From Anabaena minutissima FACHB-250 (GTDB taxonomy: Bacteria; Cyanobacteriota; Cyanobacteriia; Cyanobacteriales; Nostocaceae), in NCBI RefSeq assembly GCF_014697125.1, contig NZ_JACJRG010000003.1, positions 62,001 to 126,000 of the forward strand: a stretch of DNA of 64,000 nt, read 5' to 3'. Below are positions 42,794-51,893 of the stretch, one piece after another. The notes under the pieces are model-generated. The model saw only the letters and a program-made list of their open reading frames with translations. It ran no database searches and was not told where the DNA came from. The position numbers and the translations under genes were made by a program. Each line of letters begins with the position of its first letter. Within the stretch, counting starts at the first letter, position 1.

Positions 42794-44479
42794 ATGGGAC
42801 AAGGTTTATTACAAATTGGTTTAACGCTGTGTATTGTGATAGCAATCACACCCTTTTTAGGTAAATACATAGCTCGCGTGTTCCTTGGCGAAAGGACATT
42901 ATTAGATCGTTTAATGAATCCGATAGAACGCAGCTTCTACGTTCTTGCTGGTATTCGCCCAAAAGATGAAATGACGGGTTGGCAGTATGTGCGAGCGATC
43001 CTATACACTAACCTGTGCATGGGTATTCTTGTATATTCACTGATATATTTTCAGAGGTTGTTACCTTGGAATCCCAATGGCTTTGCTGCTCCTAGTTGGG
43101 ATATCCTACTGCATACTGTAGTTTCATTTGTCACAAATACTGACCAGCAACACTATACTCCTGAGACAACCCTGAGTTACTTTTCCCAAGTTGCAGCGTT
43201 AGGATTTTTGATGTTCACCTCAGCAGCTACGGGGATAGCAGTAGGTATCGCCTTTATTCGGGGACTCACAGGCAAAAAACTAGGGAATTTTTACGTTGAT
43301 TTGATCCGTGCCATTACCAGAATATTATTGCCTATTTCAGTGATTGGCGCGATCGCCTTAGTTTTATTAGGTGTACCGCAAACATTACAACCACCGTTAG
43401 AAGTCACCACTCTAGAGGGAGGTACTCAATACATAGCCAGAGGGCCAGTGGCCTCCTGGGAAATGATCAAAATGTTGGGTGAAAACGGCGGTGGTTTCTT
43501 TACTGCTAACTCCGCTCATCCCTTTGAAAATCCTAACAGTGCTTCTAACTTGCTCGAAATCATCACCATGATTGCGATCCCCGCCGCCATGATTTATGCC
43601 TATGGCGTATTCGCCGAAAACATGAAACAGGCTTGGCTATTATTTTGGATGGTATTTGTAGTATTTGTAATTCTAATTTGGGTAGCCGCCGGGGGAGAAC
43701 TACAAGGCAATCCCATCGTAAATGGGACGTTGGGTGTAGATCAACCAAATTTAGAAGGGAAAGAATTAAGATTTGGTTGGGCAGAGACGGCACTGTGGGC
43801 AGTCACAACAACCGCTACGATGACAGGTGCAGTCAACGGAATGCACGATTCCTTAATGCCATCAGGAATATTTGCGACATTATTTAACTTATTCCTGCAA
43901 ATTATCTGGGGTGGGCAAGGTACGGGAACAGCTTATCTATTTGTTTATCTAATTCTCACTGTATTTTTAACCGGCTTGATGGTGGGACGTACCCCAGAAA
44001 TTTTTGGACGCAAAATCGAAAAACGCGAAATCGTCCTCGCCAGCGTCGTCTTACTGATTCACCCCATATTAATCTTAATTCCCAGTGCGATCGCCCTCGC
44101 CTATCCCTTTTCCCTTTCTGGCATTACCAACACAGGCTTTCATGGGATTTCTCAAGTAGTTTATGAGTATGCCTCAGCTAGTGCCAACAATGGTTCTGGC
44201 TTAGAGGGTCTCACAGATAATAGCCTGTGGTGGAACTTAACCACCAGCGTCACCATCGTCGCCGGACGCTATATTCCCATGATTGCCGTCTTACTGTTAG
44301 CTGATAGTATGTCTCGCAAGCAAACAGTACCCCAAACCCCTGGCACACTCAAAACAGATTCCTTAATATTTACAACAGTTACAGCCGGCATCGTCTTGAT
44401 TTTGGGAGTGTTAACATTTTTCCCAGTGTTAGCACTAGGCCCTATTGCCGAAGGGTTTAAACTAGCATCTGGCAGTTAG
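42794..44479 (+). CDS. kdpA: Potassium-transporting ATPase, subunit A
   Basis: A 561-residue, roughly ten-helix membrane protein related to SKT K+ channels; it forms the K+ selectivity filter of the high-affinity KdpFABC pump. Visible filter segments include [27 protein letters not shown] and NNGSGLEGL, each with the Gly of a pore loop. Length equals the usual 557-565. It starts the kdp operon; the next gene begins 176 bp later after a repeat insertion. I found no kdpF-like small ORF upstream. Confidence 0.96.
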   Translation: MGQGLLQIGLTLCIVIAITPFLGKYIARVFLGERTLLDRLMNPIERSFYVLAGIRPKDEMTGWQYVRAILYTNLCMGILVYSLIYFQRLLPWNPNGFAAPSWDILLHTVVSFVTNTDQQHYTPETTLSYFSQVAALGFLMFTSAATGIAVGIAFIRGLTGKKLGNFYVDLIRAITRILLPISVIGAIALVLLGVPQTLQPPLEVTTLEGGTQYIARGPVASWEMIKMLGENGGGFFTANSAHPFENPNSASNLLEIITMIAIPAAMIYAYGVFAENMKQAWLLFWMVFVVFVILIWVAAGGELQGNPIVNGTLGVDQPNLEGKELRFGWAETALWAVTTTATMTGAVNGMHDSLMPSGIFATLFNLFLQIIWGGQGTGTAYLFVYLILTVFLTGLMVGRTPEIFGRKIEKREIVLASVVLLIHPILILIPSAIALAYPFSLSGITNTGFHGISQVVYEYASASANNGSGLEGLTDNSLWWNLTTSVTIVAGRYIPMIAVLLLADSMSRKQTVPQTPGTLKTDSLIFTTVTAGIVLILGVLTFFPVLALGPIAEGFKLASGS

Positions 44480-44521
44480 AAGGGAAGAGGGGAGACTTAA
44501 ATCAGCTATCAGTCACTTGAA

Positions 44522-44635
44522 ACTGTTCACTGTTCACTGTTAATGCCCAATCCCCAGTTCCCAAGAGTTATTTAATTTTGACTTTTGACTTACCCTCCGG
44601 GAAGCCGCTTTCGCGTCTATGACTTTTGACTTGAT
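44522..44635. repeat. Repeats between kdpA and kdpB
   Basis: CTGTTCA heptamers (44524-44540) and a TTTTGACTT...TCCGGGAAGCCGC...ACTTTTGACTT segment typical of Nostoc dispersed repeats. They lengthen the kdpA-kdpB spacer, which is normally short. Confidence 0.6.
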
Positions 44636-44655
44636 TTATCCCCAATCCCCAGAAT

Positions 44656-46740
44656 ATGAATCCAGTTGCATCTACCGCTAAAACTAAATCTCGCCGTCAA
44701 GCCCGCAAAAAAGGCCGAATCAAGACTAGAAACATTTACCTCAGAGCCATCTGGGATGCTTTTATCAAGCTCAACCCCAAATCTGCCATCAGAAACCCCG
44801 TGATGTTTTTGGTGTGGATGGGGACACTCATCACCTTAGCCGTCACCATCAATCCCAATCTATTTGGCACAACCCAACAGCAAAACCCCCAACTGTTCAA
44901 CGGCATTTTAACAGGGCTGTTATTCTTCACCGTTTGGTTTGCTAACTTCGCTGAAGCCTTAGCAGAAGGAAGAGGTAAAGCCCAAGCCGATACTTTACGT
45001 TCCACTAAATCAGAAACCCTAGCAAGAAAACTCTCCCCCGATGGCACAATCTCGGAAGTTCCTTCCCCTAGTCTCAGACAAGGCGACACCATTTATCTAG
45101 TCGCTGGGGATACCATTCCCGCCGATGGGGAAGTAATTATGGGTGTGGCTTCAGTGGATGAATCAGCCATCACTGGGGAATCTGCACCAGTTCTGAAAGA
45201 ATCAGGCTCAGATATCGCTAGTTCTGTGACTGGTGGTACACGCATCCTCTCCGATGAATTAATTATCCGCGTCACCGCCGATCCCGGTAAAGGCTTTATT
45301 GACCGGATGATTGCCCTCGTTGAAGGGGCAGAACGCATCAAAACCCCCAATGAAATCGCCCTGACGGTATTATTAGCGGTTTTGAGCTTGGTGTTTCTGT
45401 TGGTTGTCGCTACCTTACCAGCCTTTGCTTTCTATGCCGATAGTCCCGTCAGCGTCTCCATTTTAGTCGCCTTACTAGTAGCCTTAATTCCCACCACCAT
45501 CGGCGGCTTACTTAGTGCCATCGGCATCGCTGGTATGGATAGAGTCGCCCAATTTAACGTCATCGCCACATCAGGCCGGGCAGTAGAAGCCTGCGGTGAT
45601 ATTAACACCCTAGTTCTCGATAAAACCGGCACAATCACCCTAGGGAATCGCTTGGCGGAAGAGTTTATCCCCATTAATGGTCATGCAATGGAGGAAATTG
45701 CTAGTGTAGCTTGGGTTGCTAGTGTCTTTGATGACACCCCTGAAGGTAAATCCATTACCCGCCTCGCCGAAAAACTGGGTGCAAGATTTGATTTCGACTT
45801 CAACCAAGCCCAAGGAGTCGAATTTTCTGCAAAAACCCGCATGAGCGGTACTAACTTACCAGGGGGAAGGGAGGCGCGTAAAGGTGCAGTGGGGGCAATT
45901 AAAGGATTTGTCCGTTCTCGGAATGGTCAAAGTACACCCGAATTAGATACTGCTTACGAAAAAGTCTCCCAACAGGGAGGTACACCTTTGGCTGTGTGCT
46001 TAGATCATGAAATCTATGGCGTTGTCTATCTTAAAGATATTGTTAAACCCGGCATCCGCGATCGCTTTGAGCAATTACGCCGCATGGGTGTACGTACCAT
46101 CATGCTTACAGGTGATAACCACATTACCGCATCTGTGATTGCCCAAGAAGCAGGGGTTGATGAATTCATCGCCGAAGCCACACCAGAAGACAAAATCAGT
46201 GTGATTCAACGGGAACAAGCCCAAGGCAAACTCGTAGCCATGACAGGAGATGGGACTAACGACGCACCAGCACTCGCTCAAGCTAATGTTGGTGTAGCGA
46301 TGAATACGGGTACACAAGCCGCTAAAGAAGCCGCCAACATGGTAGATTTGGACTCTGATCCCACTAAATTAATTGATATCGTCAGTATTGGTAAACAACT
46401 GCTAATTACACGGGGAGCGTTGACAACCTTTTCCATTGCTAATGATATTGCTAAATATTTTGCAATTCTCCCAGTTATCTTTATGGGGGCTAATCTCCGA
46501 AGTCTCAATATTATGAATTTGACCAGTACCAACTCGGCGATACTATCAGCATTGATTTACAACGCCTTGATCATTCCCGCTTTAATTCCCTTAGCCTTAA
46601 AAGGTGTCAAGTTTAGACCACTTACAGCTAACGAATTGCTACAACGCAACATCTTGATTTATGGCTTAGGCGGAGTGATTGCACCATTCATTGCCATTAA
46701 ATTGATAGATATGCTAATTACCTTGGTGGGACTGGCCTAA
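44656..46740 (+). CDS. kdpB: Potassium-transporting ATPase, ATP-binding subunit B
   Basis: A 694-residue P-type ATPase (class IA) that energises K+ uptake. The actuator domain has [11 protein letters not shown], the phosphorylation site is Asp322 in [14 protein letters not shown], and the hinge motif is [13 protein letters not shown]. About seven membrane segments. The N-terminus is longer and more basic ([18 protein letters not shown]) than in E. coli KdpB (682 residues). All catalytic motifs are intact. Second gene of the operon. Confidence 0.96.
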   Translation: MNPVASTAKTKSRRQARKKGRIKTRNIYLRAIWDAFIKLNPKSAIRNPVMFLVWMGTLITLAVTINPNLFGTTQQQNPQLFNGILTGLLFFTVWFANFAEALAEGRGKAQADTLRSTKSETLARKLSPDGTISEVPSPSLRQGDTIYLVAGDTIPADGEVIMGVASVDESAITGESAPVLKESGSDIASSVTGGTRILSDELIIRVTADPGKGFIDRMIALVEGAERIKTPNEIALTVLLAVLSLVFLLVVATLPAFAFYADSPVSVSILVALLVALIPTTIGGLLSAIGIAGMDRVAQFNVIATSGRAVEACGDINTLVLDKTGTITLGNRLAEEFIPINGHAMEEIASVAWVASVFDDTPEGKSITRLAEKLGARFDFDFNQAQGVEFSAKTRMSGTNLPGGREARKGAVGAIKGFVRSRNGQSTPELDTAYEKVSQQGGTPLAVCLDHEIYGVVYLKDIVKPGIRDRFEQLRRMGVRTIMLTGDNHITASVIAQEAGVDEFIAEATPEDKISVIQREQAQGKLVAMTGDGTNDAPALAQANVGVAMNTGTQAAKEAANMVDLDSDPTKLIDIVSIGKQLLITRGALTTFSIANDIAKYFAILPVIFMGANLRSLNIMNLTSTNSAILSALIYNALIIPALIPLALKGVKFRPLTANELLQRNILIYGLGGVIAPFIAIKLIDMLITLVGLA

Positions 46741-46811
46741 CAAGGTAAAACGCAAAAGTCAGAAGTCATAAAAAATTTTTATTTCTTTGGGCGGTTATAG
46801 AGTTAGAAAGT

Positions 46812-46880
46812 ATGAAAAAAGAAATTAATAGCTTTAACCAGTTTAAATCATTAGTGAGAGATGATAAACCTGGTGGCTAA
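46812..46880 (+). CDS. Tiny ORF between kdpB and kdpC (possible kdpG-like)
   Basis: 22 codons, MKKEINSFNQFKSLVRDDKP then Gly-Gly and stop, 71 bp after kdpB and 47 bp before kdpC. It is hydrophilic, so it is not KdpF, which is a hydrophobic helix. Anabaena kdp operons are described with an extra small gene, kdpG, between kdpB and kdpC; this may be it or a remnant. A GTTAGAAAG stretch lies just upstream as a weak ribosome site. Ends in Gly-Gly. Confidence 0.35.
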   Translation: MKKEINSFNQFKSLVRDDKPGG

Positions 46881-46927
46881 AGCCTTGTAATTCTTCCCAA
46901 TAAAACAAAATAGCTGGAAAATTTTAT

Positions 46928-47530
46928 ATGTCGTTTATTCAAGAAATTATCAGAGCAATTCGTATTACCCTGGTACTTTGGTTAATCACAGCAATCATTT
47001 ATCCCCTGGGAATTTTAGTAATTGGTCAAGGTTTATTTCCCTCTCAAGCTAATGGTAGTATCATGCAAAGTATAGAGGCTCAACCAATAGGTTCAGCCTT
47101 AATTGGTCAGGTCTTTATCTCAGATAAATATTTTCATGGTCGTCCTAGTGCAGTCCGATACTCTCAAGGTCGAAAAGCCAGACCCATTGGTATATCTGGT
47201 GCTAGCAATCTTGCTCCTGGCAATCCAGAATTAATCAACAGAATCATCGAAAAAGCTAATCAACTAAGAGATGAAAATGTTCAACCTTGGGCTGAATTAA
47301 TCTACACTTCTGGCTCTGGATTAGATCCCCATATTTCCGTCAATGCCGCGAGACAACAGTTAGAAAGAGTTGCCCGCGCCCGTGATGTGAAAGAAAATGA
47401 AATTCTACCTCTAATTAATAAATATACTGATGGCAGATTTTTAGGTATTTTTGGTGAATCCGGAGTCAATGTTTTGAGGTTGAATTATGCTCTTGATCTT
47501 CAAGACATTAATCGTCAAAATCGCTCGTAA
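46928..47530 (+). CDS. kdpC: Potassium-transporting ATPase, subunit C
   Basis: A 200-residue protein with one N-terminal transmembrane helix (about 13-35) and a soluble periplasmic domain. Family motifs include YFHGRPSAV, SGASNLAPGNP, TSGSGLDPHISVNAA and VNVLRLNYALD. KdpC stabilises the KdpA-KdpB complex. Length is typical (190-200). Third conventional gene of the operon; kdpD follows 81 bp downstream. Confidence 0.95.
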   Translation: MSFIQEIIRAIRITLVLWLITAIIYPLGILVIGQGLFPSQANGSIMQSIEAQPIGSALIGQVFISDKYFHGRPSAVRYSQGRKARPIGISGASNLAPGNPELINRIIEKANQLRDENVQPWAELIYTSGSGLDPHISVNAARQQLERVARARDVKENEILPLINKYTDGRFLGIFGESGVNVLRLNYALDLQDINRQNRS

Positions 47531-47611
47531 TTTTTTCCTTGCAGCTCACCCATAAATTTAGAATTACGAATTACATTAGCGTAGAGGGGTACAGCCGATT
47601 ACAAATTATTT

Positions 47612-48697
47612 ATGTATGCAGCACGTAAGGGCAAACACAAAATCTTTATAGGTATGGCCCCCGGAGTGGGCAAAACTTACCGAATGCTAGAAGAAGCCCA
47701 AGCACTTAAGCAGGAAGGTATTGATGTAGCGATCGCGCTTTTGGAAACCCACGGACGGAAAGAGACAGCAGATAAAGCAGAGGGACTAGAGATTATACCG
47801 CGCCAGCAAATTGTGCGGGGAGATTTGACACTCACAGAAATGAATACTGATGCTGTTTTAAAGCGATCGCCTCAGCTAGCCTTAATTGATGAACTCGCCC
47901 ATACTAATGTCCCCGGTTCACTACGCGCCAAACGTTACGAAGATGTAGAAGTCATCTTGGCAGCAGGTATTGATGTCTACTCCACCATGAATGTACAACA
48001 CTTAGAAAGCCTCAATGATGTAGTAGCACGGATTACTGGTGTAGTAGTTAGAGAACGTGTACCCGATCGCATCCTGGAAGCAGCAGATGAAATTGTAGTA
48101 GTAGATGTCACACCAGAAACTTTACAGGAACGGTTATTGGAAGGCAAAATTTATGAGCCAGCCAAAATTCAGCAATCACTCAATAACTTTTTTCAACGGC
48201 GAAATTTAATTGCCCTGCGGGAGTTGGCTTTACGCGAAGTAGCCGACAATGTAGAAGAAGATGCGATCGCTACTACTCCCAACGGACAATTCTGTAATAT
48301 TCATGAGCGAGTCTTGGTATGTGTATCGACTTATCCCAACTCAGTACAATTATTACGTCGCGGAGCTAGACTAGCCGGTTACATGAATGCACCTTTATAT
48401 GTTTTATTTGTAGCCGATCCAGACCGCTTTCTCACCAAAGAGGAAAGCTTACATATCGATACCTGCGAAAAGTTGTGTAGAGAATTTGCAGGCACTTTTA
48501 TCCGCGTGACTAATAGTAACGTAGCTAATGCGATCGCCGAAGTGGCAGAGAAATACCATATAACTCAAATAGTTATCGGTGAAAGTCAGCGATCGCGTTG
48601 GCAAATCCTCCTCAAAGGGTCTTTAACTCAAAAATTAGTGCGCTTACTCAAAAATATCGATTTACACATTATCGCCAGTGAGAAAATATCTAAATAA
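47612..48697 (+). CDS. kdpD: KdpD N-terminal domain protein (lacks histidine kinase)
   Basis: A 361-residue protein equal to only the cytosolic sensing half of KdpD: the KdpD domain with Walker A GMAPGVGKT (residues 14-22) and LIDELAHTNVPGSLRAKRYED, then a universal-stress-like domain (about 230-357, ending VIGESQRSRWQILLKGSLTQ). The four transmembrane helices and the histidine kinase are absent, and the gene ends in a normal stop. Such short KdpD proteins are known from Anabaena. No kdpE follows. How it signals is open: it may modulate the pump or act with another kinase. Confidence 0.93.
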   Translation: MYAARKGKHKIFIGMAPGVGKTYRMLEEAQALKQEGIDVAIALLETHGRKETADKAEGLEIIPRQQIVRGDLTLTEMNTDAVLKRSPQLALIDELAHTNVPGSLRAKRYEDVEVILAAGIDVYSTMNVQHLESLNDVVARITGVVVRERVPDRILEAADEIVVVDVTPETLQERLLEGKIYEPAKIQQSLNNFFQRRNLIALRELALREVADNVEEDAIATTPNGQFCNIHERVLVCVSTYPNSVQLLRRGARLAGYMNAPLYVLFVADPDRFLTKEESLHIDTCEKLCREFAGTFIRVTNSNVANAIAEVAEKYHITQIVIGESQRSRWQILLKGSLTQKLVRLLKNIDLHIIASEKISK

Positions 48698-48756
48698 TCT
48701 ACATCATTCATGAGAGCCGAGAAACCAGAGTTCTGATGTGATATAAATAAAAATGA

Positions 48757-48785
48757 TCTCCAGACACTTAAAAGTATCCTGGAGA
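48757..48785 (+). terminator. Weak hairpin after the kdp operon
   Basis: TCTCCAG and CTGGAGA form a 7-bp stem with a 15-nt loop about 60 bp beyond the kdpD stop. A TATTTTTAG run follows about 15 bp later. Possible operon terminator. Confidence 0.4.
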
Positions 48786-48891
48786 GATAATCATGAGTAT
48801 TTTTAGTTAAATAATGTCTCAGTTCTAGCCAAGTGTATAAGCAATATAATCTATGCTCAATTTAGCTAATCTCTCGTGGTTTCAATTAAGA

Positions 48892-49671
48892 CTACTTAGC
48901 ATTTTGTAACTTTTGTTTGCGGCGTTGTTGTAGCACCATACCACCCACAGCTAGCATCCCTAAGATTGCGCCAGGTTCAGGTGTAGATTGGGGGTTAGGA
49001 TTGAACTTACCAGTACCAAGGTGAAATGTGTGGTTGTCACTTTCAAATCCACCGCCTCCAACTTGGGAAAGTCTAATTTCGTCAAAGTTGTCTAGTGCGC
49101 TGTCAGAGAAAAACTCAAAGAAGCCATTCTTTTGGTCGTTCATGTTTATACCCACAACCGTCGCAATATCGTTCAACTGGTTGTAGTCCCATTTAGCAAC
49201 TGTGACTCCTCCCTTGAGTAATTCAAAAGTATTACCATCGCTTAAAGCACCTGCATTAAGACCAAAATAGTTGAAAACGCCACCATCCTTGGCTGTGATA
49301 CTGACAAAGCTATTTTGAAAAACTGCTAAATATTTGCTTTCATTTACTTCACTGCCAGCACCAGCAGGCGCCCAATTATCATTAAATATACCCGTGCTTC
49401 CAGGACTTGTAGCATAGCTACCTCCAGAAAAGGTGTATTTTACCAGATCGTTACCTTTAAATGTTTGGTCTGTTACACCATTGAAATCAATAGTTGTAAA
49501 GTTGCTATTGTTAACATTTTCAGAGAAAGCACCTTGATTAGTTACGCCTGGTGTGCGGTAAGCCCCAGCAGTGTAGGTCAGGCTAATAGCATGGGCAGAA
49601 CCAGCGTAAGCCAGAGGAGCGATCGCAGATGCAGATAGAGCGGCGAAACAAGCAATTTTTCTGAGAAACAT
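48892..49671 (-). CDS. PEP-CTERM sorting-domain protein
   Basis: A 259-residue exported protein. A signal peptide (about 1-27, LRKIACFAALSASAIAPLAY) leads to a beta-rich, Asn/Gly-rich domain. The C-terminus STPEPGAILGMLAVGGMVLQ followed by QRRKQK is a PEP-CTERM tail: Pro-Glu-Pro, transmembrane helix, basic end. It is therefore processed by an exosortase (EpsH-like) and released or anchored at the cell surface. The middle resembles the bacterial PEP-CTERM lectin-like beta proteins, with DNFDEIRLSQ, but a ligand is unknown. The ATG at 49671 fits the signal peptide; no exosortase gene is nearby. Confidence 0.85.
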   Translation of the reverse strand: MFLRKIACFAALSASAIAPLAYAGSAHAISLTYTAGAYRTPGVTNQGAFSENVNNSNFTTIDFNGVTDQTFKGNDLVKYTFSGGSYATSPGSTGIFNDNWAPAGAGSEVNESKYLAVFQNSFVSITAKDGGVFNYFGLNAGALSDGNTFELLKGGVTVAKWDYNQLNDIATVVGINMNDQKNGFFEFFSDSALDNFDEIRLSQVGGGGFESDNHTFHLGTGKFNPNPQSTPEPGAILGMLAVGGMVLQQRRKQKLQNAK

Positions 49672-50180
49672 ATTTTTGAGTTGCCAAGATAATGTTGTGT
49701 ATAAGTAAATTGTGTAACTAATTTGCAATAGAAACCAGGACGTAATTACTGGAATTGAATTAACAGGATAAAGACATAAATTCGTAATTTATTGAATCAG
49801 TTTTCCTACAAAATATAGTGTAATTACAGAGAAAATATGTGGCACTAATATTTGTTTTCAAGGACAAGTGTGAACTTCTGATGAAATCACTATTAGTCCT
49901 TAAAGTATTGTCTTTTGGCTAGCCTTGAAGTTAAAGAACAGATGAAAACTCAAGCTATTGATAGATGGAAACTACTCAGGAGTGTTGAACATCCTTCAAA
50001 GCTGAATAATGACAGCAATTGAAGCAACTATTTTTTGACATGGGCAATGGCATCAACTAAACTACTACACGATGGCGGAAAGCAAGAATAAAATACTATT
50101 CAAAATCAGTAAAAAGCCTACAGCGCAGGTATTTTATCTTTTGCCTTTTACCTTTTATATTTTTATAAGAGCCTTTGTTT
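49672..50180. other. Divergent promoter region, no gene found
   Basis: About 509 bp between the PEP-CTERM gene and anmK, AT-rich. An open frame from 50072 runs into anmK in another frame and is not supported. No repeat or RNA gene was recognised. Confidence 0.5.
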
Positions 50181-51356
50181 ATGCACCAGACTGGACAAAC
50201 TACTGCCCCTACCCGTGTGATTGGTTTAATCAGTGGTACATCTGTAGATGGTATAGATGCCGCTTTGGTAGAAATTTCCGGTACAGATTTGGATCTGCAA
50301 GTTAAGTTAATAGCAGGGGAAACCTATCCCTATCCTGGGGAACTGCGAGAAAAAATCTTGGCGGTTTGTGCAGGTTTACCCATCTCAATGGCAGAATTAG
50401 CAGAATTAGATGATGCGATCTCCAAAAGTTTTGCCCAAGCTGCCCAAAATATTCAAACAGACCACCAGTCAGCCACTTTGATTGGTTCTCACGGTCAAAC
50501 TGTATATCATCGACCGCCTGAAAGTAAGGGAGCAGGGAAACTGTCTCTTGGTTACAGCTTACAATTGGGTCGTGGTGATTTGATTGCCCACCTGACAGGA
50601 ATTACGACTGTGAGCAACTTTCGTGTGGCTGATATTGCTATTGGTGGTCACGGTGCGCCCCTTGTACCTAGAGTAGATGCCTTTTTACTCAGTCACCCCC
50701 AAGAAGGACGTTGCATTCAAAACGTCGGCGGTATTGGGAATGTGGCTTATATCCCTCCTCGTCGTGACGACTGGTTAAATAAAATTCGTGGTTGGGATAC
50801 TGGCCCTGGTAATAGTTTGCTAGATTTAGCAGTGCAGCAATTAACAGATGGTGCTAAAACCTACGATGACGGGGGTAAATGGGCAGCTAGCGGTAATCCC
50901 TGCTATCCCTTGGTGGAACAATGGCTAACTCAAGAATACTTCCATCTACACCCACCAAAATCTACAGGTCGGGAGTTATTTGGTGTAGATTACCTGCATC
51001 AGTGTTTTCAAGATGCTGCACCATATCAACTAACTCCAGCTGATATGCTGGCAACATTAACAGAACTAACTGCGGCTTCCATTGCTCACAGTTACCACAC
51101 CTTTTTACCAGAAATGCCCAACCGCGTCTTTTTATGTGGCGGCGGTAGTCGGAATCTTTATTTACAACAGCGTTTGCAGTTATTATTGGGAGAAATACCA
51201 GTTTTAACGACTGATGACGTAGGTTTAAATGCCAATTTTAAAGAAGCGATCGCCTTTGCTGTTTTAGCCTACTGGCGACAATTGCATCTCCCTGGAAACT
51301 TACCGGCTGCAACAGGCGCACCCTGCGAAGTCTTGTTAGGAGAAGTTCATAGCTGA
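50181..51356 (+). CDS. anmK: Anhydro-N-acetylmuramic acid kinase
   Basis: A 391-residue ASKHA-fold kinase that phosphorylates and opens 1,6-anhydro-MurNAc for peptidoglycan recycling. Motifs in order: [75 protein letters not shown] and the C-terminal [10 protein letters not shown]. Length matches the family (370-395). The ATG at 50181 is preferred to a TTG two codons earlier. Cytosolic. With LD-carboxypeptidase it covers two steps of murein recycling in this window. Confidence 0.95.
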   Translation: MHQTGQTTAPTRVIGLISGTSVDGIDAALVEISGTDLDLQVKLIAGETYPYPGELREKILAVCAGLPISMAELAELDDAISKSFAQAAQNIQTDHQSATLIGSHGQTVYHRPPESKGAGKLSLGYSLQLGRGDLIAHLTGITTVSNFRVADIAIGGHGAPLVPRVDAFLLSHPQEGRCIQNVGGIGNVAYIPPRRDDWLNKIRGWDTGPGNSLLDLAVQQLTDGAKTYDDGGKWAASGNPCYPLVEQWLTQEYFHLHPPKSTGRELFGVDYLHQCFQDAAPYQLTPADMLATLTELTAASIAHSYHTFLPEMPNRVFLCGGGSRNLYLQQRLQLLLGEIPVLTTDDVGLNANFKEAIAFAVLAYWRQLHLPGNLPAATGAPCEVLLGEVHS

Positions 51357-51481
51357 AATGCTTCCATCCCCTTGTCTCTTCTGCTTGCTGCCTCTAAAAT
51401 TGTGGGTGAAATGGACATCATGTATTATGCAAGCTGTTTACCCTATATATATATAGTTACGGAGAAAGAGGGGACGGAGAT

Positions 51482-51748
51482 ATGAGGGTTTGGTTGGCTT
51501 GCTTTTTGGTATTATTTGCTTTAGCAGAACTGTTTGACTGGTTAAAAGGATTGTCTCTACCATTACCTATTTATATTTTGGGTGGTGCTTTCTTAGCGGT
51601 TGCTTCTAACTATGAAAAGATTATTGGATCTTATTTTAGTGATGGAAGTGAACAGTCTCAGATAGAGTCCTTTGCTCCATCTACTGATGCAATCCCTCTA
51701 ACACCAGCTAATCAAGTTGTAGATGCTCAACAGGAGGAGATAGTTTGA
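51482..51748 (+). CDS. Small conserved membrane protein
   Basis: An 88-residue protein with an N-terminal hydrophobic helix (4-15), FDWLKGLSLPLPIYILGGAF as a second membrane segment (about 18-42), then a soluble tail rich in Ser, Gln and Glu. A strong ribosome site (GGACGGAGAT) precedes the ATG. The LFDWLKGLSLPLPIYILGG block looks like a small family common in cyanobacteria, function unknown. It lies between anmK and the kinase gene on the same strand. Confidence 0.65.
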   Translation: MRVWLACFLVLFALAELFDWLKGLSLPLPIYILGGAFLAVASNYEKIIGSYFSDGSEQSQIESFAPSTDAIPLTPANQVVDAQQEEIV

Positions 51749-51893
51749 GGCTGGGGTAGAAAAACAGCGATCGCAGTTCTGCAGGAAAGGCGGGACTGAT
51801 CATCGTCGTTCTTAGCCAGTAACTTGCTAAATTAAATACAGTTAGCTTATGTGACTTCACGCTCACCCCAATTCAGGCTACTTTCCCAACGCC

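Noticed and set aside
50072..50305. 77-codon frame overlapping the anmK start
   Set aside because: It overlaps anmK in another frame, has no family and no ribosome site.
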